From CAYMTN01 sp964393335 (GTDB lineage Bacteria > Chloroflexota > Anaerolineae > Aggregatilineales > Aggregatilineaceae): a stretch of 15,263 nucleotides of DNA. The stretch is taken from NCBI GenBank assembly GCA_964393335.1, contig CAYMTN010000129.1, positions 1 through 15,263 of the forward strand, given 5' to 3'. This document shows positions 7,749-14,428 of this stretch, piece after piece. Under the pieces are notes generated by a model, which did not search any database, was not told the origin of the DNA, and was given only the letters and a program-made list of their open reading frames with translations. The stretch's first letter is position 1. Every line of letters begins with the position of its first letter. A program made the position numbers and the translations under genes.

Positions 7749-7776
7749 AAAAGCCTATGCTGGCAGGCGATAGGCT
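7749..7776 (-). terminator. Probable rplS terminator
   Basis: Read on the minus strand, AGCCTAT (7776-7770) pairs perfectly with ATAGGCT (7758-7752) across an 11-nt loop and is followed by TTT; another TTTT lies about 8 nt further on. It stands ~57 nt after the rplS stop and before the M28 peptidase gene. The stem is short and the T tract modest. Confidence 0.5.
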
Positions 7777-7832
7777 GGTTCGCGGTGCGAAAACGCGCGG
7801 CGTCTGGTTGGTTGGATCGCCACACGGTGCGG

Positions 7833-8174
7833 TTAGCGACGTTCCTTCAGGCGAGCAGCTTTACCCTGGCGTCCGCGCATGTAATACAACTGCGCGCGGC
7901 GCACCTTCGCCCGGCGCACGATCTCGATCTTTTCGACGCGCGGGCTGTTCAGCAAAAAGGTACGTTCGACGCCCACCCCGTGACTGGCGATACGCCGCAC
8001 GGTGAAATTGGCGTTGTTCCCACCCCGGCGCAGGCGAATCACCAGGCCGTTGAAGATCTGGATACGCTCGCGGTTCCCTTCGACAATCCGCACGTGGACA
8101 CGCACGGTATCGCCGGGGGCGAGTTCCGGGTGGTCGTTGCTCTTGGCTTCCAAGGCTTTGATCAGGTCGGTCAT
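7833..8174 (-). CDS. rplS: 50S ribosomal protein L19
   Basis: A 113-residue protein matching bacterial L19 over its full length: PELAPGDTVRVHVRIVEGNRERIQIFNG region near the N-terminus, then 'RRIASHGVGVERTFLLNSP' and the basic end 'RRAKVRRAQLYYMRGRQGKAARLKERR'. L19 sits at the 30S-50S interface. The start at 8174 is set by the usual family N-terminus (MTDLIKALE) and by AAAGGA (8190-8185) 10 nt upstream. The frame stays open upstream, but that stretch is the leader. Here rplS stands alone, without the rpsP-rimM-trmD genes that often accompany it. It is followed by a terminator-like hairpin and preceded by its own promoter and a structured leader. Confidence 0.97.
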   Translation of the reverse strand: MTDLIKALEAKSNDHPELAPGDTVRVHVRIVEGNRERIQIFNGLVIRLRRGGNNANFTVRRIASHGVGVERTFLLNSPRVEKIEIVRRAKVRRAQLYYMRGRQGKAARLKERR

Positions 8175-8213
8175 CTGACGACAATCCTTTACCCAAATAG
8201 TACGCGGCACGTC

Positions 8214-8267
8214 AAAAGGCCGCCGGTGGTCACATAACAAGGCGGCCATGTCTGCTAGAGGGCCGCC
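8214..8267 (-). promoter_or_regulatory. Candidate rplS leader attenuator with two exclusive hairpins
   Basis: In transcript order the leader has arm A GGCGGCC (8267-8261), arm B GGCCGCC (8247-8241) and arm C GGCGGCC (8224-8218), followed by UUUU (8217-8214). B is complementary to both A and C, so A:B and B:C hairpins exclude each other. B:C plus the U run looks like an intrinsic terminator, and A:B would act as the antiterminator. The predicted transcript start is ~5 nt before arm A. Ribosomal-protein genes are often autoregulated through leaders; which ligand acts here is unknown. The pairing is seen directly, the switch is inferred. Confidence 0.55.
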
Positions 8268-8278
8268 GGAGTGGGAGC

Positions 8279-8307
8279 ATTGTAGCACACCCGCCTCCCT
8301 TTTTCAA
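8279..8307 (-). promoter_or_regulatory. rplS promoter
   Basis: On the minus strand, -35 TTGAAA (8307-8302) and -10 TACAAT (8284-8279) are separated by exactly 17 nt. Each matches five of six sigma-70 consensus bases. It is the best promoter in the window and suits a highly expressed ribosomal-protein gene. Transcription should begin near 8272. Confidence 0.8.
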
Positions 8308-8407
8308 TGGCGGGATGTTCGACGTGCCAAACGGTCATTGCGCGGGTGCCATGTCCGCGCAGCCCGCGCGCCGGGTGTATTCCAGATTCGGGGCGGAGTT
8401 TGTGCTG

Positions 8408-8483
8408 GTAGGGGCGCTGCTTGCCGCGCCCGCCTCAAAAACCTGGGCGGAGGCGAACCTGCGGTTCGAAGCGCCGCCCCACC
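8408..8483. repeat. REP-like compound palindrome
   Basis: The unit starts with GTAGGGGCGC (8408-8417), whose GGGCGC pairs with GCGCCC (8426-8431). It ends with a nested hairpin: GGGCGG (8445-8450) with CCGCCC (8474-8479), enclosing CGAACC (8454-8459) with GGTTCG (8463-8468). The left end GGGGCG and right end CGCCCC are also inverted. The first 24 nt recur at 12717-12740 with three differences. It lies in the noncoding stretch between divergent rplS and the LysM lipoprotein gene, which otherwise shows no gene from 8308 to 8555. Confidence 0.5.
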
Positions 8484-8555
8484 GAAAATCAGAAATCGTC
8501 GCTCAAATCGAATAGTCGCCCCAGATTTGGAATACGGCCCGCGCGCCTGGATGGC

Positions 8556-8584
8556 TTGTGCTGGCTGCACACTGATGGTAAACT
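8556..8584 (+). promoter_or_regulatory. Possible promoter of the LysM lipoprotein
   Basis: -35-like TTGTGC (8556-8561) and -10-like TAAACT (8579-8584) are 17 nt apart. The matches are three and four of six consensus bases. It would give a leader of about 55 nt before the gene, and the leader contains a good ribosome-binding site. Moderate support only. Confidence 0.4.
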
Positions 8585-8645
8585 GCGAGGCAGACTAGCA
8601 GGGTGGGGTTTTTCCCGCGCACAAGCCCCCCAGGAGAGAAGACCT

Positions 8646-10052
8646 ATGCGGACATACGTTCGTCTCGCGTTGTGGTTGGCGCTGACCGTCGCCCTATCGG
8701 TCGGCCTGACAGGGTGTTACCGGTCGATCGGCGGTGATCTGGAACCGACTCAGTACAGCGCGCCGTTCGTCGTGAATACGCCGCTGTCGATGCCCACCTT
8801 CACCCCCCTGGAATCCGGGCCAGCGGGTGCGCCAACCGAGGAAGCCATCACCGAGATGCCGTCGCCGATCCCACCCTCGCCCAGTCCTTTCCCGACCCTC
8901 GCCCCGCCGACCCAGGTGATCGCGACGGCCACCGTCGTCATCCTGCCGGACGGTCAGGGCGGCGGCCCGACGTCCCCGGTGATCGTGGCGACTTTTACGC
9001 CGCTGCCGAGTAGCACGCCGTTCCCCACGAATACGCCGCTGCCAACCAGCACGCCGCTGCCCACCAGCACGCCGCTGCCGAGCAGCACGCCGCTCTTCAC
9101 TAGCACACCGACCATCGGCCCTTCGGTGACCTTCACCGCTGTGCCGTTCCAGCCGTTCCCGCCGTCGCCGACGTACACGCCGTACATTCCCAGCCCGACA
9201 CCCTACGCCGTGCAGCCGGTTGAGGCGCAGCCCCTGGCCGAACGCCCGGTCGAAACATTAGAACCGGCAGTCGGGCAGGGCGGGCCGATTTACGTCACGC
9301 CGACGCCGTTCGAGGTCGCGCAGGCACCCGCCGCCGACGCGAGCGCCGGGCAGGGTGCGGTAGCCGGTCAGCCTGTCGAGCAGCCCGCGCAGTTCCAGCC
9401 CACGCCGCTGTCTACCTTCCAGCTAACCGCTACCCAGATCGTATTTAACGCGACGGCGACCGCTGCCGCGCTGCAAGGCATCCAGATGCCGACTTTCACG
9501 CCGTTCCCCGGCCAGCCGACGCCGTTCCAGCAGACAGCGCCACAGGGCGCGATTATCATCACCGCGACGCCGTTCGGGCAGGCGGGAACCTGCGGCCAGC
9601 ACCTGATCGCCCCCGGCGAAACGCTGTTCCGCATCGCGCAAAGCTACAACGTCACCGCCAACCAGGTCGCCCAGGCGAATAACATCGTGAATCCGGACCT
9701 GATCCTGGCGGGTGACACGCTGATCATCCCCTGCCCGGTCCCGGCCACGCCGACGCCGATCCCCACCCAGTACAGCGCCGTCAACACCAGCGGCCAGGGT
9801 GGTTACGCGGGCCAGAGCACGTACATCGTGGAACCGGGCGACAACATTTACCGCATTTCACTGCGCTTTGGCGTGAGTATGGTCGAGCTGATGAACCTCA
9901 ACGGGCTGACGCCGTCCACCATGAACACCATTTACGCCGGGCAGCAGTTGATCATCCCCGCGAGCACCACGACGGTCGTCGTGACCGCGACGCCGGTTGG
10001 GGCTCCGGGACCGGTGTACATCGTCGTGACCGCCACGCCCTTCGCCGGTTAA
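8646..10052 (+). CDS. Lipoprotein with long Thr/Pro stalk and two LysM domains
   Basis: A 468-residue predicted lipoprotein. The signal peptide ends in the classic lipobox LTGC (Cys24). A ~290-residue Thr/Pro/Ser/Gln-rich low-complexity stalk follows, including six TPLPxS-type hexapeptides. Two LysM domains come next (~316-364, 'LIAPGETLFRIAQSYNVTANQVAQAN...' type; and ~393-440, 'YIVEPGDNIYRISLRFGV...' type), then a TV/TP-rich tail. LysM binds N-acetylglucosamine polymers such as peptidoglycan, so the protein should tether membrane to wall. No hydrolase domain is present. The start at 8646 follows AGGAGA (8632-8637) and begins the signal peptide; the frame is open upstream but that part has no signal peptide. 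Transcription ends at the strong terminator just downstream. Confidence 0.92.
   Translation: MRTYVRLALWLALTVALSVGLTGCYRSIGGDLEPTQYSAPFVVNTPLSMPTFTPLESGPAGAPTEEAITEMPSPIPPSPSPFPTLAPPTQVIATATVVILPDGQGGGPTSPVIVATFTPLPSSTPFPTNTPLPTSTPLPTSTPLPSSTPLFTSTPTIGPSVTFTAVPFQPFPPSPTYTPYIPSPTPYAVQPVEAQPLAERPVETLEPAVGQGGPIYVTPTPFEVAQAPAADASAGQGAVAGQPVEQPAQFQPTPLSTFQLTATQIVFNATATAAALQGIQMPTFTPFPGQPTPFQQTAPQGAIIITATPFGQAGTCGQHLIAPGETLFRIAQSYNVTANQVAQANNIVNPDLILAGDTLIIPCPVPATPTPIPTQYSAVNTSGQGGYAGQSTYIVEPGDNIYRISLRFGVSMVELMNLNGLTPSTMNTIYAGQQLIIPASTTTVVVTATPVGAPGPVYIVVTATPFAG
8997..9104 (+). repeat. Six tandem 18-bp units encoding TPLPxS-type hexapeptides
   Basis: Units begin at 8997, 9015, 9033, 9051, 9069 and 9087, mostly ACGCCGCTGCC plus a variable end. 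They lie inside the stalk of the LysM lipoprotein, and the in-frame unit length lets the stalk grow or shrink without frameshift. Confidence 0.85.
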
Positions 10053-10074
10053 GCGGTCCGCCTGTGATGGCCCT

Positions 10075-10109
10075 GAGAGCGACTCGCGGGTGAGTCGCTC
10101 TCGTTTTTT
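10075..10109 (+). terminator. Strong intrinsic terminator of the LysM lipoprotein gene
   Basis: GAGAGCGACTC (10075-10085) pairs perfectly with GAGTCGCTCTC (10092-10102) around a 6-nt loop, then G and six Ts (10104-10109). It begins 22 nt after the stop codon and separates this gene from the Nudix gene. Confidence 0.92.
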
Positions 10110-10122
10110 GGGGGATCGCACT

Positions 10123-10150
10123 TTGGCACAGGCCACATAGAAGGTACAAA
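10123..10150 (+). promoter_or_regulatory. Promoter of the Nudix gene, possibly leaderless
   Basis: -35 TTGGCA (10123-10128, five of six) and -10 TACAAA (10145-10150, four of six) are 16 nt apart. Only six bases separate the -10 from the ATG at 10157, so transcription would begin at or next to the start codon. A GAAGG (10140-10144) is present but lies in the promoter spacer. Confidence 0.5.
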
Positions 10151-10156
10151 AACATC

Positions 10157-10693
10157 ATGAAACACGAGGAAAAAACCCTGACGTCCAGCGCGGTCTTTCA
10201 GGGCAAACTGGTCAAGCTGCACGTAGACACGGTTCTGCTGCCGGATGGCTCGCAGGCCCAACGCGAGATCGTGCAGCACCCCGGCGCAGTGGCGATGGTG
10301 CCCCTGCTGCCCTCCGGCGAGGTCGTGCTGGTGCGGCAGTACCGGCACGCGGCCCGTAAGGCCCTGCTGGAGATTCCGGCGGGCACGTTGGAGCCGGACG
10401 AAGACCCGCGTATCGCCGCCGAACGCGAGCTGCAAGAGGAAATCGGCTACAAACCCGGCACGCTGGTCGCGCTGGGCGGCGAATATACCGCGCCCGGATA
10501 TACCACCGAGTTCATCCACCTGTACCTGGCGACCGATCTGGTCGAGTCGCACCTGCCGCAGGATGCCGACGAATCGATTGAGGTGGTCACGCTGCCCTTT
10601 GACGAGGCGCTGCGCCGCGCCCGGCACGGCGAGATTCCAGACGGCAAGACCCGGCTTGGGCTGCTGCTGGCCGCGTTTCACCTGGGGCGCTGA
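10157..10693 (+). CDS. Nudix hydrolase, ADP-ribose pyrophosphatase-like
   Basis: A 178-residue Nudix enzyme of the NudF/ADP-ribose pyrophosphatase type, which would split ADP-ribose into AMP and ribose-5-phosphate. The complete Nudix box is at residues 76-97: Gly76, Glu82, then REL-QEE-IG with the metal-binding Glu91, Glu94 and Glu95. The preceding segment 'VVLVRQYRHAARKALLEIPAG' and the later 'EYTAPGYTTEFIHLYLA' are typical of ADP-ribose-cleaving members. Length is normal for the family. It is cytoplasmic. It stands between a strong terminator and the kinase gene (141-nt gap), so it is probably monocistronic. Other nucleoside-diphosphate substrates cannot be excluded. Confidence 0.93.
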   Translation: MKHEEKTLTSSAVFQGKLVKLHVDTVLLPDGSQAQREIVQHPGAVAMVPLLPSGEVVLVRQYRHAARKALLEIPAGTLEPDEDPRIAAERELQEEIGYKPGTLVALGGEYTAPGYTTEFIHLYLATDLVESHLPQDADESIEVVTLPFDEALRRARHGEIPDGKTRLGLLLAAFHLGR

Positions 10694-10833
10694 TCGCCAA
10701 TCGCCTGCTGGCCCGCTACCGAAATGCCCTTTGGATCGTAAGATTAAGGTAGAAGTGCATCTGGTCCGTTTGCCGATTTCTCGGTATGCTGGCTGTGAGA
10801 GTCCCGCACAGTGGACCGGCAAGGGAGTGTGGC

Positions 10834-12648
10834 ATGAACAGTGATCCGCTCATCTCGCGGACCATCGGCAATTACGAAATCGTGAGCCGCCTGGGCAAGG
10901 GAGGCATGGCGACCGTCTACCGCGCGCGGCAGATCAACATGCAGCGTGACGTGGCGATCAAGATCATGAGCGCCGACCTGGCCGAAGACCCGCAGTTCGT
11001 GGCCCGTTTCGAGCGGGAAGCGCAGGTCATCGCCAATTTGCAGCACCCCCGCATCCTGCCCGTGCACGACTTCGGGCACGATGGTGACATCTTTTATCTG
11101 GTGATGCGTGTGATTGAGGGCGAGTCGTTGTATCACCGCCTGTTGGGGGGCGCGCTGCCGCTGGCGACTGCGGCCCACTACACCAACCAGATCGCGGAGG
11201 CGCTCGATTACGCCCACGCGCAGGGCGTCGTGCACCGCGACCTCAAGCCGAATAATATCCTGATCGACGAATGGGACAACCTGTATTTGATGGATTTTGG
11301 GCTGGCGAAGATGCTCGCCGCATCTCAAAGCCTGACGCAAACGGGCACCGTGCTCGGCACACCCGCTTATATGGCCCCCGAACAATGGCGCGGCGAACAG
11401 GTAGACGCCCGGACCGACGTGTATTCGCTGGGTGTGATCCTGTACGAAATGGTGTTGGGCCACACGCCGTTTGAGTCCGATACGCCCTTCACGCTGATGT
11501 ATAAACACATCAACGACGCGCCGCCGCCCCTGCGTGACGCGAATCCCGACCTGCCCGAAGCAATCGAAGGCGTGATTTTCAAAGCGCTGGCGAAAGATCG
11601 TAACGATCGTTACCAGTCGGCAGGCGAACTCGCGCGGGCCTTCACCGCCGTCGTGCAGGCCAGCGGCGCGCCGGATGCTGAGGCCCTGGTGCCACCTAAG
11701 GCTAAACCTGCCACAGAGGATGCCGCGCTCGAGGAGGCATCCGGCGCGGCCCTTGAAGACGGATCGCCGGATGCGCTGCCGCCGGTGCCGCAGCCCGCGC
11801 AGATTTTCCCACCGCCGCCGCCGATTCCCGTGCCGGGCGGGTCGTCGCCGCGTGCCCCTGAACCAGAGGCACGCGGGCGCGAAGCACGCCGGAATCGCCC
11901 ATCCGGCGCAGGCGAGGACGCGATCACGGGCCAGCCAGATGTGCCGGATCACGGATCGCGCGTCTCGATGCGAGTCCGCCAGGCGATTGACGCCGTCGAA
12001 AACACGCTCGAAGCCGCCGTCGAAAAAGCAGCCCTGGCGGCTCCGCCGCTCTCCGGCCCGTCCTCGGACCAGCTCCAGCCGCCGGTCGTGGCCTATCACC
12101 CGTCCGGGATGCCGGTCGGCGCACCGGCGTTCGACCGGATGCGCGACCTGCTGCCGCCCGGTGAGGCGCTGGTCGGCGTGTTGGACGTGCGCGGGACGGC
12201 TGAGTGGCAGACCTGGAAGCACCTGTTGATCGGCGGATTCGGGTTGATGATCGTGGGTGGGATGGTGAACGCCGGGATCATCAGCCTGCTGGGGCTGGCC
12301 GCGTGGTTTTACCTGTTTATCCAGTTGGTACGCACGTGGCGCGGCGAGAGCGGGCGCTATTATCTCGGCTTCACGCCGGACCAGGTAGTCGTACTGCCGC
12401 GCGGCGGCGACAGCCAGAGCCGCCTGCCGGATGCCCGGTCGGCGGATTGGAGCGTGATCGAGCGCCTGCGCCTGACCAACCGTTACGTGCTGCTCGACAT
12501 GCCCACTGGCGGCGAGTCCACGCTGCATTTTGCCGCGCTGGTCGTGGCACAGGGCGACGGCGGCCTGGGCGACCAGGCGGCCTGGCTGCCGCAAAGCCCG
12601 ATCCCGCCCCTGATCGAGGATCGCGGCTTCGAGGTGCGCAATCTGTAG
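10834..12648 (+). CDS. Hanks-type Ser/Thr protein kinase with TM segment and PH-like tail
   Basis: A 604-residue kinase. The catalytic domain (~14-275) has the Gly loop GKGGMATVY (21-29), Lys43 in VAIK, HRDLKPNN with catalytic Asp136, DFG at Asp154, and an APE motif, so it should be active. A Pro/Ala/Glu-rich linker follows (~275-440), then a hydrophobic stretch with one or two membrane helices (~463-505), and a ~95-residue C-terminal domain ('YYLGFTPDQVVVLPRG...' to 'YVLLDMPTGGESTLHFAAL') that looks like a bacterial PH fold. No PASTA or other obvious sensor domain is seen. The start at 10834 follows AAGGGAG (10821-10827) and gives the usual short lead before 'IGNYEIVSRLG'. A TATGCT box at 10785-10790 lacks a good -35. 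No active PP2C gene is adjacent. Confidence 0.93.
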   Translation: MNSDPLISRTIGNYEIVSRLGKGGMATVYRARQINMQRDVAIKIMSADLAEDPQFVARFEREAQVIANLQHPRILPVHDFGHDGDIFYLVMRVIEGESLYHRLLGGALPLATAAHYTNQIAEALDYAHAQGVVHRDLKPNNILIDEWDNLYLMDFGLAKMLAASQSLTQTGTVLGTPAYMAPEQWRGEQVDARTDVYSLGVILYEMVLGHTPFESDTPFTLMYKHINDAPPPLRDANPDLPEAIEGVIFKALAKDRNDRYQSAGELARAFTAVVQASGAPDAEALVPPKAKPATEDAALEEASGAALEDGSPDALPPVPQPAQIFPPPPPIPVPGGSSPRAPEPEARGREARRNRPSGAGEDAITGQPDVPDHGSRVSMRVRQAIDAVENTLEAAVEKAALAAPPLSGPSSDQLQPPVVAYHPSGMPVGAPAFDRMRDLLPPGEALVGVLDVRGTAEWQTWKHLLIGGFGLMIVGGMVNAGIISLLGLAAWFYLFIQLVRTWRGESGRYYLGFTPDQVVVLPRGGDSQSRLPDARSADWSVIERLRLTNRYVLLDMPTGGESTLHFAALVVAQGDGGLGDQAAWLPQSPIPPLIEDRGFEVRNL

Positions 12649-12716
12649 GGCATATCCACCCGTAAACATAAAAAACATTACTACAAGTAGATCAACGGAA
12701 GTCGTGAGAGTAGTTC

Positions 12717-12740
12717 GTAGGGGCGCGGCTTGCTGCTCCC
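12717..12740. repeat. Second, partial copy of the REP-like element
   Basis: Begins GTAGGGGCGCGGCTTGC and matches the 24 nt at 8408-8431 at 21 positions. The right half of the 8408-8483 unit is not present here. Because GCGCCC has become GCTCCC, the internal palindrome is weaker, which suggests decay. Confidence 0.5.
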
Positions 12741-12839
12741 AGGAACCCATTTCTCATGGCTTCTATGGATTCACTTCTGTGGTGGGCTGTTGTGTGGAAT
12801 CTGTAACAAGGACTCAGCCTTTCCCGTACCTTAAAATTC

Positions 12840-12869
12840 CTGGCAAAACGCCGCACCGTGCCGTACACT
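12840..12869 (+). promoter_or_regulatory. Promoter of the AlbA_2/HATPase gene, possibly leaderless
   Basis: -35 CTGGCA (12840-12845) and -10 TACACT (12864-12869) are 18 nt apart, four of six consensus bases each. The ATG at 12877 lies seven bases after the -10, the spacing expected for a leaderless message. A GGGG (12871-12874) is only 2 nt from the ATG, too close for a normal ribosome-binding site. Confidence 0.45.
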
Positions 12870-12876
12870 TGGGGTC

Positions 12877-14217
12877 ATGCAACTCGATCCCATCATCCTA
12901 CACTACGGACCCGGTCCGCTGCTGGCCTGCCTGCCCGCGCCCGATCCCGACGCCATCGCCGCCGCTGCCGTCGCGCTGGCGAACACCGATGGCGGCGCGG
13001 TGATCATCGGCCTGGACGACAGCGGCGCGTATACCGGCCCGCCGGATGCGTCCGCCGCCGCGCAGGCGCTCGAAACGGCGGCGCAGCGCTGCAACCCGGC
13101 CATCCCATTTGCCGCGCCGGAGCCGGTCGAAACGCCGGGCGGCCCGGCCCTGGTGATCCGCGTGCCGCGCGGCGCGGCGGTGCATGCCCTGGTCGATGGG
13201 CGCGTTTTCACGCGCACGGCAGCCGGGACTAACCGCCTGTTGAACGGCGACGAGATTCGCGCGCTGCTCAGCGACCGGGCCAGCGGCGATTTTGAGGCGG
13301 AAGTCGTGCCCGGCGCGCGGATCGGCGATCTCGATCCGGCGCTGCTGGCCGATTTTATGAACGCGCGGGCGCGGTTTTCCGGCCAGCCCTGGCACGCCGA
13401 CGACATCCCGCTGGCCGAGATCGGCGCTGTCACCCTGGATCACCGCGTCACGGTGGCGGGTATGCTGCTCTTTGGCCGCGATCCGCAGCGCTGGCTGCCG
13501 CACAGCGGCGCGCGGTTTGTCCGCCTGATGAATCGCGCCGCCCCTGGCGCAAACGAGCATGTCGCGTTTGAACGCACCCTCGATGGTTCGCTGGTGCGCC
13601 TGATCGACGCGCTGGCGGAACTGGTCCACGAACAGGCCGGGTCCGCTTATCCGCGTGTCGCCGTGCGCGAGACGCTGGTCAACGCCGTCTGCCACCGCGA
13701 TTACCGGCTGCGCGGCGACTGCATCACGATCCGCCTGTACCCCGACCAATTGGCGATCACCAGTCCCGGCGGGCTGCCCGGTCCCTTGACGACCGCGCAC
13801 CTGGTCGGCGGGCGCTACAGTCGCAATCCGCGCCTGAGCGCGTGCCTGCACGCATGGGGCACCATCGAGCAGCCCGGCGAGGGCATCCTGGCGATTTTGA
13901 CCAGCATGGATAGCCATCGCCCGACCGAGTTAGTCGCGGAGCCGTACAGTTTCACGGTGCGCCTGCACGCCGCCGACGTACCCGCGCCCGGTGACGCCGC
14001 GTCGGCGGACGCCGGATCGCTAGACCGCCTCAGCGAGCGGCAGCGTGACGCCCTGGCGTACGCGCGCGCGCACGGCAGCATCACGCTGCACGAGTTCCGC
14101 GCGTTGTGCCCGGCGCTGCGCCCGGACCTGCTGCAAGGCGATCTCAGCGCGCTGGTCGAGGCCGGTCACCTGCGCAAAGTCGGCCCGCGCACCGGCGCGT
14201 ATTACATCCTGCCGTGA
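12877..14217 (+). CDS. Putative regulator: AlbA_2, HATPase_c_4 and winged-helix domains
   Basis: A 446-residue protein of the widespread 'Schlafen AlbA_2 / RecG-like regulator' group. The AlbA_2 domain (~25-130) shows the signature ALANTDGGAVIIGLDDSG (34-51). The middle and HATPase_c_4-like region carries 'GMLLFGRDPQRWLPHSGARFVR' and the motif RETLVNAVCHRDY, with Glu265, Asn269 and His273 in the GHKL-like N-box position, followed by 'ITSPGGLPGPLT'. The C-terminal ~65 residues look like a winged helix ('LSERQRDALAYARAHGSITLHEFRALCP...'). DNA or RNA binding is likely, but the targets are unknown in most members. The usual AlbA_2 N-terminal 'E...EFK' is not visible here. It is monocistronic and convergent with the pyrophosphatase gene. 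Confidence 0.88.
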   Translation: MQLDPIILHYGPGPLLACLPAPDPDAIAAAAVALANTDGGAVIIGLDDSGAYTGPPDASAAAQALETAAQRCNPAIPFAAPEPVETPGGPALVIRVPRGAAVHALVDGRVFTRTAAGTNRLLNGDEIRALLSDRASGDFEAEVVPGARIGDLDPALLADFMNARARFSGQPWHADDIPLAEIGAVTLDHRVTVAGMLLFGRDPQRWLPHSGARFVRLMNRAAPGANEHVAFERTLDGSLVRLIDALAELVHEQAGSAYPRVAVRETLVNAVCHRDYRLRGDCITIRLYPDQLAITSPGGLPGPLTTAHLVGGRYSRNPRLSACLHAWGTIEQPGEGILAILTSMDSHRPTELVAEPYSFTVRLHAADVPAPGDAASADAGSLDRLSERQRDALAYARAHGSITLHEFRALCPALRPDLLQGDLSALVEAGHLRKVGPRTGAYYILP

Positions 14218-14428
14218 GGACGGGCGATCAGCGATCAGCCATAAGCTAACGGCGGGCGGTTCGTTGAGGCGTATGCATGCGGCAGGCGAGAGGCGAGGGC
14301 TGTCAGATCGCGGTTAGTATCCGGCGGGGGCGGAGCCGACGCAGCCTGACGGAATCCAGGCATCAGTCGTGCGTGGACCACCGGGCAGAGCGCTGAGCCG
14401 TGCTCTCGCGCCGGGCGAGAAAAAGCCG
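14218..14428. other. Noncoding gap between convergent genes
   Basis: 211 nt with no credible gene. It contains two tandem GCGATCA heptamers (14224-14237) and a GC-rich dyad CTCGC (14413-ish) with GCGAG followed by A5. The A run is on the wrong strand side for a minus-strand terminator, and no T-tract terminator is visible for either neighbour. Confidence 0.4.

Larger units (their letters stand above)
12649..12876. other. Intergenic stretch after the kinase
   Basis: About 228 nt without a gene on either strand. The first part is AT-richer than the surroundings (run of A at 12669-12675). It contains a 24-nt REP-like copy (12717-12740) and ends in the promoter of the AlbA_2 gene. No clear terminator for the kinase gene was found. 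Confidence 0.5.

Noticed and set aside
8175..8288. N-terminal extension of rplS to 8288 or to the ATG at 8250
   Set aside because: The extension would cover the promoter -10 and the leader hairpins, has no ribosome-binding site, and is absent from normal L19 proteins.
8421..8645. Longer form of the LysM lipoprotein starting at 8421
   Set aside because: The added residues are Arg-rich, overlap a REP-like repeat and the promoter, and would bury the lipoprotein signal peptide.
14290..14420. Possible tRNA or small RNA in the convergent gap
   Set aside because: No GTTC-type T loop and no cloverleaf pairing could be found.
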